From Scedosporium boydii (Eukaryota > Ascomycota > Sordariomycetes > Microascales > Microascaceae), in assembly GCA_002221725.1 (NCBI GenBank), contig NJFT01000048.1, forward strand, positions 62,001 to 126,000: a DNA stretch of 64,000 bases, given 5' to 3'. The position numbers and the translations under genes were made by a program. Shown piece after piece: positions 57,436 through 64,000 of the stretch; position 1 is the first letter of the stretch; every line of letters begins with the position of its first letter. A model generated the notes under the pieces. The model was not told the origin of the DNA. It did not search any database and saw only the letters and a list, made by a program, of their open reading frames with translations.

Positions 57436-60400
57436 GGTTGGGGTGATAACGACTGATAACCCGCTAAGGCCACAAGCGTCCACATTCGTCGAGCGTAGGG
57501 AAATCTCATAACATCTGTTTCAAGCTCTCACAAGGTCACAGAGCAAAAAGAGTTGATCCAGGGAGGAACACGCAAAAAGTTAATGTAAACTCTAGCAGCA
57601 AGATGCGCGAGGACGCTAAAAGGTGTTATATATGGCCGCCCACGCTTGTTCTTCTTTCGCTTTTCGCTCGGCTTTTCACCCGGCAGGAGTGCCCGGGTGA
57701 TCCAATCTCCAACTATTGTTCCTCGGGTTCTGCAACAAGGTCCCGTTCCTTGACCGCGAACCAACTCGGCTAGCTCAAGCTGAGGCCTCCGATAGCACTT
57801 GCTATGTTGGATTTCCCATTCCCGCGCCAGCTCATCCAGCAGCGAAAATGCAACAATTGAACCATGGATGCGGGACGGAGGAGAAACTTTCTACATGTGT
57901 GCGCGGCATGTGAGGTGTAAAAAAAATCCAGGTGCGCAGAAGTCCAGGATAGATTCCTAGGGCTTGGCGACCGGGGGCCAATGGGGACGAGGGATTGTGC
58001 AGAAAGAGAAGGAAATGTGAAATTTCGGCGTTGAGGTCAAGCAGAAAGAGGTAGCTCTAAGCAAGGTAGCAGCAGCTCTGCAAGCTCGAGCTCTCGAGCC
58101 AATGCCTTATGCGGGAGGGCCAGCCTGGATCCCGGGCGGAGACAAGGAGGGGGACAAGTCAGATGGCATCCCGACTGATGCCACGTTCAATCAACCTTCA
58201 ACGGGAAAGCGGAGACGCGAAGGAGGTAAAGGCGGGGTTCAAGATAATACTAGATTTTGGCCGCTGTGGCCTGGCCTAGGTCAAGGACGATCCCGGAGGG
58301 AGGGGAGGGATGGTAGATGTTGTCCGAGGATGTACGAGGCCACCATTGAGGGGGGGAGACCAGATGTGTGTGACCGCATATCGGTACCGGAGAAGGCATC
58401 TCAACAAGATGTGGCATCCTGTATCAGTACAGCCTGATGCCAGTGAGTTTGTCTTTCAACATTTCCCGGACAATGGCAAAAGATCCGGATTTGGGTGAAG
58501 GGCAATGGTGTTCAACGCGGTCAGCGGGTTAATTGATGGCGAAGGCAGATGGCTAGACCTGATGAGGGAAGTCCTGCCGATTAGCTCTGCCAGATGACTG
58601 CTCCATTGCACCACGCTCGCACTTTCATCCCTTCGCACTGAAGCTGTAGCCCTCGCCTATTTGTTGGTTTGCTGGCGATTAGATTCCATTGTCATGTGCG
58701 CCATGGTAGCGGCAAGCCAGCACGGCCAGCCTGGCTACTGCGCGCTGTATGTATCCTGTAAGCTGGGGTCTCTTGCCCTGGGTCAATGTATGACAGAAGC
58801 ACATAACGCATAATACCGTAACAGTCGGATGGGCGGTAGGACCATTCTTGATATGATAGGTGAGCAAGTTGGACAGTTGGACAGTTGGACCGGGTGGGCG
58901 GAAGCGAAGGTATCGAGGGAAAGCAGACACGATCATTGAGCGAAGGCAGGACCGAAATGGATGAGAACAATTTGAATGTTGAGGGTCAAATTGCAATGCA
59001 TCGAACATCAATTGATCGAGGTTGAGGTCAAGATCAAGATATCTTAACGCTGAGTAATCCCCGCAGTACAATTCAAAGCATCATGGTTGGGGTTGCTCAA
59101 ACAAGTTGTGTGGAGGAAACAGGTCTTCTCAATCCGCTCCTTCCTCTGAATCCTGGGCTGGCAAATGAGCTCAAAGACGCTGCTGCCTTGAAGAATACCA
59201 AGACGTGCCAAGTGATGTGTGTCAGCTCAACATTCTGACCACATTGCAAGAATCTCCGATTCGAAATGATGGATACGGCTATCCCCATCTTTGATGGAAC
59301 CAACCGGCCTCGACCCATTCGAGCCAAGCCCAATAGTCGGATTATCACCAAGACATCAATCAAATGTAGCAAAAAGCTAGCCAAGCGCTTCTCGTGTACC
59401 GGCCTGTCCGGGTCTCTGTTTTAAAGACCGAACAAAAATCTCTCAATGGCGACTTAGACATTGGCTGGCCCGGCATGGCTGGAGTTCCGACATTGGAACG
59501 ATCTCGGACTTTTTGTTCCGAATTCTCGTTCAAAGTGGCTGCTCCAGAGTGACCTGTCGTCGTTGACTGGATGCCGCACCTATGCCATGACACCTCTTTG
59601 GCATTGAAGCCGCACCCGGTTACCTGCAGATGTTCCGACGTCAGACATGGAGCAAGCTTGCGGGACACACACACGCATTCATATCGCTCGGTTCCGAGCG
59701 AATTGCATCCCCCCGTGCAGGATCCTTCCGAGTCGTGCAGAAGGCGACGGTAATAGCAATAGTCACATCATGACCTGGGGAGAATCCAGCCCAAAAGGAG
59801 AAGCGCGAATAACTACAAGAGGATGCTTCGGAGATCCCAAAAGTCGGCACTTAGCCTGTCCTCATGGTGATATCCGGATGCCATTTTCTATATTCATTAC
59901 GCAATTTTCTTTTCTTCCCCCTCCTCGTCCGCCTCGTACTCCGTCGACTTGAAGGTGTCTTCAAAAAACCTCAATAGAAACAAGATACCGGAACCTCGCG
60001 TGGGGATCAATTAGCTTTCCATCCGGGTGTTTTGTTCGGGCTGTGGTCGATTCAAGAAGGTTCCGCAACTTGAAACCACCGGAAATTCTATTTTTACGTG
60101 ATTGAAACCCAGTTTCGGCCATTTGTCCAGTCCACGCCAATAATCTGTATTCCCGGAAGGCTACAGAGTGAAACACCAAACAGACCAGTTCCGCGTCCGG
60201 GTAGTTTCCCCGTCACATCCATGAGGAGACATTAGCTGATGCAGCGCCTCTATCGGGTGGGCTGACTGTTACCACCCAAAGATCTTTCTATCTTCTGTCA
60301 TCACGGAGCAGGACCGCTGGCACTGCCCACCAACTCGTAACGAGTGAGATGTTGCGGGGATGAAGCGGAGGCGTTTGGGTGGGCTGGTGCCGCGTCACGG

Positions 60401-63400
60401 CAATGGCGTGGGCTCAGCCCGCTGGAAATCGCGGGGCGCGGGGCGCGGGGCGCAGGGTCTTGGAACTATCGGTATCCTTTTCTAGAGAGTTTCGTGCCAA
60501 TGTATCAGAGTGAGCTCCCTTCTCTTCGTCATCTACTGATTGCGAAACGTGAGCATCGAAGCTTACGCGGCGGGCTAGAGAGATAAGGTTGTAGAACACG
60601 TGGGATGCTTCTTGGTGGACTCGCGTGTCGGACGACACATGGAAAAGAAGAGATCATCTTAGTTAAAACTCAGTCAGACTGGAGAAGGGTCACTAGGATT
60701 TAGATATCATCAGCTCCGAGGAGCGAAGTGCATAGGTAGCCGGCATGGTGGAGTGAGCGTGGTTTCTCCGTCGAGATTTCCTTGGCCGGTCGAAGATCAG
60801 ATCCATTACTGTGGTAACAGAAACATCTCCAGAAGCCTCGATCTGCTTGTCTCACTAAGAACCAATGTGTTCATCCGACCTCCCTTCGGCCGGGCTGAGG
60901 TCTGAAACATGGACGGACAATACAGCTTCCCATCTCAGCGCAGCTGCCAAACAAAATCGTTCGGACGGAGTCGATATCTCACGAGTATCTCTGGCCTTTG
61001 GTCGTCCGTTTGATATGAGTAGCACCGAGACATACAAAGGTACAGTCACTAGAGATATTGCCGCGAAACTGCACTAGGGTGGAGGTCAAAAGGGAAAAAA
61101 AAGAAGACGACGGAAAAAAATTAAAATTAAAAATCGTGCTGCGAAGTTCAGGTACTCGGGGAGGTTGAAGTAATCATGTTTGCTGCAGAGATGAAATCCA
61201 GGAATGGATCACCCTCCCGCCATGCTCCCTTTGCTTCGGGCGATCCTCCCGGGCGGGTGTGGTTGCCGTGAAGATCCATATCATCACAACCAGGCAAAGA
61301 ATTAAAATCCCCCTTAGAGTCTCACCACTCTCCCACGCCAGAGTGGACGGTCATTGCTTTACCCGCGATGGAAGGACCGTGTGAGACGAGTAATAGCGTG
61401 CGCAAGGCGGCTCTCAAGGAAGGGCGGTTATGGTACTTGTATAATGAGGATCTACGAGCAAAAACTTGGAAAAGCTGGAAGTGCGGTTGAAAAATCGGAG
61501 ATTTGGAAGGTGGATTTACAACGTAGTCTGTGAGCGGACGTTTCAGATATCAGATCGGCCTTGTTGGGTGGGTGTCGAATAGATTGATGAAATGGGGAAG
61601 GAAATGACTCGAGGCCTATCTCCAAGACTAGCAGATGTGGGAGATGACACTGACGAATGACAACGTGCTGTCACAGAATCTAATTTTGGAAGCAGGTTTC
61701 GAACTGAAGGGACGAGCCACTTGAGGGCTTCTAGATAATACACTTCTGTGGACTTTGAGGTGATGGCTTGGCATGCCTCTGTCTCAACGTCGATTTGCAG
61801 GGCGTGCTTTCGCGACGACAAGTGCAGGAACCGGGGAACGAGCTTCAAGATTCGTAACGACCATTCGAAGTACTTCTTTCATCTTTGTCCGCTTCGTTTG
61901 AGAACAGAACCCTTGTCGATGACGAAAGGGCTCATTTTGAAAATGGATCAAGTCGGGGGGACATTTTGGAGCTAATTCTGTATCCTTGTGGATACATGCG
62001 CGTTTATGAGATTTCGAACATCGATTTTTGTATGAAGCAGAGGTCAATACGAATGAACTACTCCACAGAAGCCCGTATCGTCAATACGAGGAGAAGTCAC
62101 TCGGGAGATTGACACTCTGTGGTCTACACTGCACTAGGTTGGTGCTTGTCTGATAACGGAAAATGGAAACGTGGACACGAAGTCCACTAGGGTTATGACG
62201 GGATGCTTGCTCTGTACCAAAAAGAAAAAAAAAAAAACCCATTGAGATGCCCTTATCAAAGGGGGTTGAGCGTTGGGTGCTGAGCACTGATGCAGTTGAA
62301 CTGCAAGGGAGGGTGAAGTAATATTATCAAGGACGTGGGGAGGACTAGGGACGAGGCAAGACGAGCAATTCATCTTTGGCACCCCTTCCCCTGAACACCA
62401 ATTAGCACTTGACGTTTTGACAGACATCAATTGATCTTAACACGTCTTCCAATATCTTCAGGGCCCTGTTGCAGGGTCAATTTTACTTCAATGTTCATGC
62501 TCCTTCTTGCACATTGGTGCTGAACTGCTCAATCTCCATCTCTCGCCATGTCGCTCTCTGGGCGGCTCTCCAACTTTAACCAACAGGACTGGTCGAGTTT
62601 GGTGTTTGTCTCTTGCTTCGCAGAGCCCGCTAAATCGGATACGGATTGTCTGGAGGGGAGATCGCTTCGTCACAACCAATACTTCATGTTCGTCCTTATA
62701 CGGGACGGCAACGCCGTTTCCAGGGAGTAATACGGGTGAGCCACAAGTAAAGATTACTGTGTAGGGCCCACTAATACTGTTTCCGTGTCCTATTAATACT
62801 TGACCTCGTCCATTGATTTGATTGATCAATCTTGATACGGCTGATGTAATAATGCGTTGATGGTGCTGTTTTGCCGGACGCTTGTGTACTTTTGTACTTT
62901 GTTTCAGCGTCCCGGACCCGTTAACGTCAGTTTCTAGTTTGCAGCTTGTAGCCCCCAAAGTCGGATTGATTTTTGTTAGTGCTTTAGTGCCATATGTAGC
63001 CTGTAGTAGAGGTAAGATAAGGAAGATTACTTTGTACTTCGTAGGGAGCGCTAGAGCGTAGTGTACATCTTAGTCCGCCCAATCCCAACTGAACGAAACA
63101 ATCAATCCAACATCAAATCAGGGAAAAAGTTAGTCGTCACCAGGGGACGACTCGGCGTCTTGGATTTCGTCTTCTCGTGTTTTTCTTTCTCACCGTCAAC
63201 GCTCCCTTCTGTTAATTTCTTCTGTTCTGTTCTTTTTCTTTGGTTTCCTATCCTTCTTCTTCTTCTTCTTCTTTATCGAATCCGTCCTTCGTGGTCTCGG
63301 CCCTTTTATTTTCTTCTTCTTGCTCTCATCATGGTTATTTGCATGGTGTAATCGATAGCAAACGACCGACCATTTTCCCGGTTTACCCCCTTCCTCGCGG

Positions 63401-63679
63401 GCAGCTAGCCTTCTGTCTTGCACCTCTTCTTCAACGATTCACGAGCATTGCTGTTTCTCCTCTTACTGAGGGTTACTTGCAACCTTTTTGCTTCTCTACC
63501 GAATTCGCTTTTATCGGTGCCGGAGACTCGACCCCCGGGACTATCTGCGTCGACGCTAGATACCCTGCGTTGACAACCCACTTCGCTCCTCGTCCCGGAG
63601 CCCCCCCTTCGACGAACGTGACGGAACCGACGAAGAGCTACGCGGACGGGGACGACACAGACTCCGAAATACAGACACC
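57436..63679. other. Gene-poor block of 6.2 kb
   Basis: I find no convincing gene. Frames are short and overlapping. There is a GTTGGACA tandem at about 58869-58890, a GGGGCGC tandem at about 60435-60453 and one TACGAAGTA at 63035-63043. From about 63180 the sequence is CT- and T-rich with a TTCTTC tract at 63252-63274, typical of a fungal promoter and leader, and should serve the OCH1-type gene. Confidence 0.5.
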
Positions 63680-64000
63680 ATGCTCTCCTTCCGCCGGGCC
63701 CTCGTTGCCGCCGCCTTCCTCCTAACCCTCCTCTTTCTCCTTACAAGATCCCACGAAACAGAGGCCTCCTTAGCAAAAACCACCAAGCCCTCCACCGCCA
63801 ACGGCGCCGACTCCTCCCAGAAGAAGCCCGTAGCCTCTTCCCAAGCAGCAGGCACCACCGCCAGCCAGCCCGACAATGAGCCGCCCTCCACCCAAAAGCC
63901 CATGATCGACCTCTCAACATTACCCCTACGCGAGCAGCTCGCCTACCAATACCCCTACAACCTCAAATCCAAGTTCCCCGCCTACATCTGGCAAACGTGG
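63680..64000 (+). CDS. OCH1: OCH1-type initiation alpha-1,6-mannosyltransferase, 5' part
   Basis: The frame opens at 63680 (MLSFRRALVAAAFLLTLLF) and runs off the window end after 107 codons. The N-terminus is a type II signal anchor: a short basic tail and a membrane span at about residues 7-22. A Ser/Thr/Lys-rich stem follows, then LREQLAYQYPYNLKSKFPAY and IWQTW, the start of the GT32 catalytic domain as in Och1. Och1 is the early-Golgi enzyme that adds the first alpha-1,6-mannose of the outer chain to N-glycans. The CT-rich sequence upstream is probably its leader. Only the 5' part is seen, so catalytic residues (DxD) cannot be checked. Confidence 0.85.
   Translation, partial: MLSFRRALVAAAFLLTLLFLLTRSHETEASLAKTTKPSTANGADSSQKKPVASSQAAGTTASQPDNEPPSTQKPMIDLSTLPLREQLAYQYPYNLKSKFPAYIWQTW

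Noticed and set aside
58560..58625. tRNA-like segment on the minus strand
   Set aside because: It resembles a D arm (GTGGTGCAATGGAGCA) but has no T arm, no closing acceptor stem and no clear anticodon.
1..64000. CRISPR arrays, operons, Shine-Dalgarno sites
   Set aside because: The DNA is fungal nuclear in style; no spaced direct-repeat array is present and bacterial signals do not apply.
1..64000. Intact transposons or LTR elements
   Set aside because: I saw no long terminal repeats, long inverted repeats, or reverse transcriptase, integrase or DDE transposase motifs. A repeat search against the whole genome would be needed to find old copies.

Overview
The window looks like nuclear DNA of a filamentous ascomycete (Pezizomycotina, probably a sordariomycete). 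Genes are split by short introns (about 50-200 bases) with GT(A/G)NGT donors, CTAAC-type branch sites and YAG acceptors. The proteins are eukaryotic: a proteasome subunit, a splicing factor, mitochondrial assembly proteins and a Golgi mannosyltransferase. The tRNA-Thr genes carry introns. The assignment rests on gene style and protein families; no species was identified. Exon limits were derived by hand from reading-frame continuity and splice consensus.

Layout. 0.75-6.6 kb: an FSH1-type serine hydrolase (+), proteasome lid subunit RPN5 (-) and a secreted-type metallophosphoesterase (-). 8.2-10.3 kb: one weak spliced candidate and a tRNA cluster Thr(AGT)-Arg(TCG)-Thr(AGT), all on the minus strand. 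10.7-19.4 kb: mitochondrial amidotransferase subunit HER2/GatA (+), PRP38 (-), a one-membrane-span protein (+), a three-exon small cysteine protein (-) and COX16 (+). 19.4-28.5 kb: a gene-poor block in which a 9-base motif, TACGAAGTA, is strongly over-represented. 28.5-29.4 kb: an acidic low-complexity protein. 29.4-35.4 kb: again gene-poor.

35.4-42.0 kb is accessory in character: an aminoglycoside-phosphotransferase-like kinase gene frameshifted exactly at its metal-binding motif, remnants of TPR and NACHT (NLR-type) sequence, a cysteine-rich fragment, and an intact HNH-nuclease-type gene. 42.5-57.5 kb is gene-dense: a short-chain dehydrogenase, NC2-beta (NCB2/Dr1), two tail-to-tail Nudix hydrolases (YSA1-type and NUDX14-type), a two-exon small cysteine-rich protein, a conserved fungal protein, a homoserine/serine O-acetyltransferase and a copper amine oxidase. 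57.5-63.7 kb shows no convincing gene. The window ends inside the 5' part of an OCH1-type alpha-1,6-mannosyltransferase.

Most named genes are housekeeping functions that do not form one pathway. Points of most interest are the two small cysteine-rich proteins that appear only after splicing, the dispersed TACGAAGTA motif, two GC-AG introns, the paired Nudix genes, and the decaying NLR/kinase region. I found no intact transposon, no CRISPR array and no secondary-metabolite cluster.
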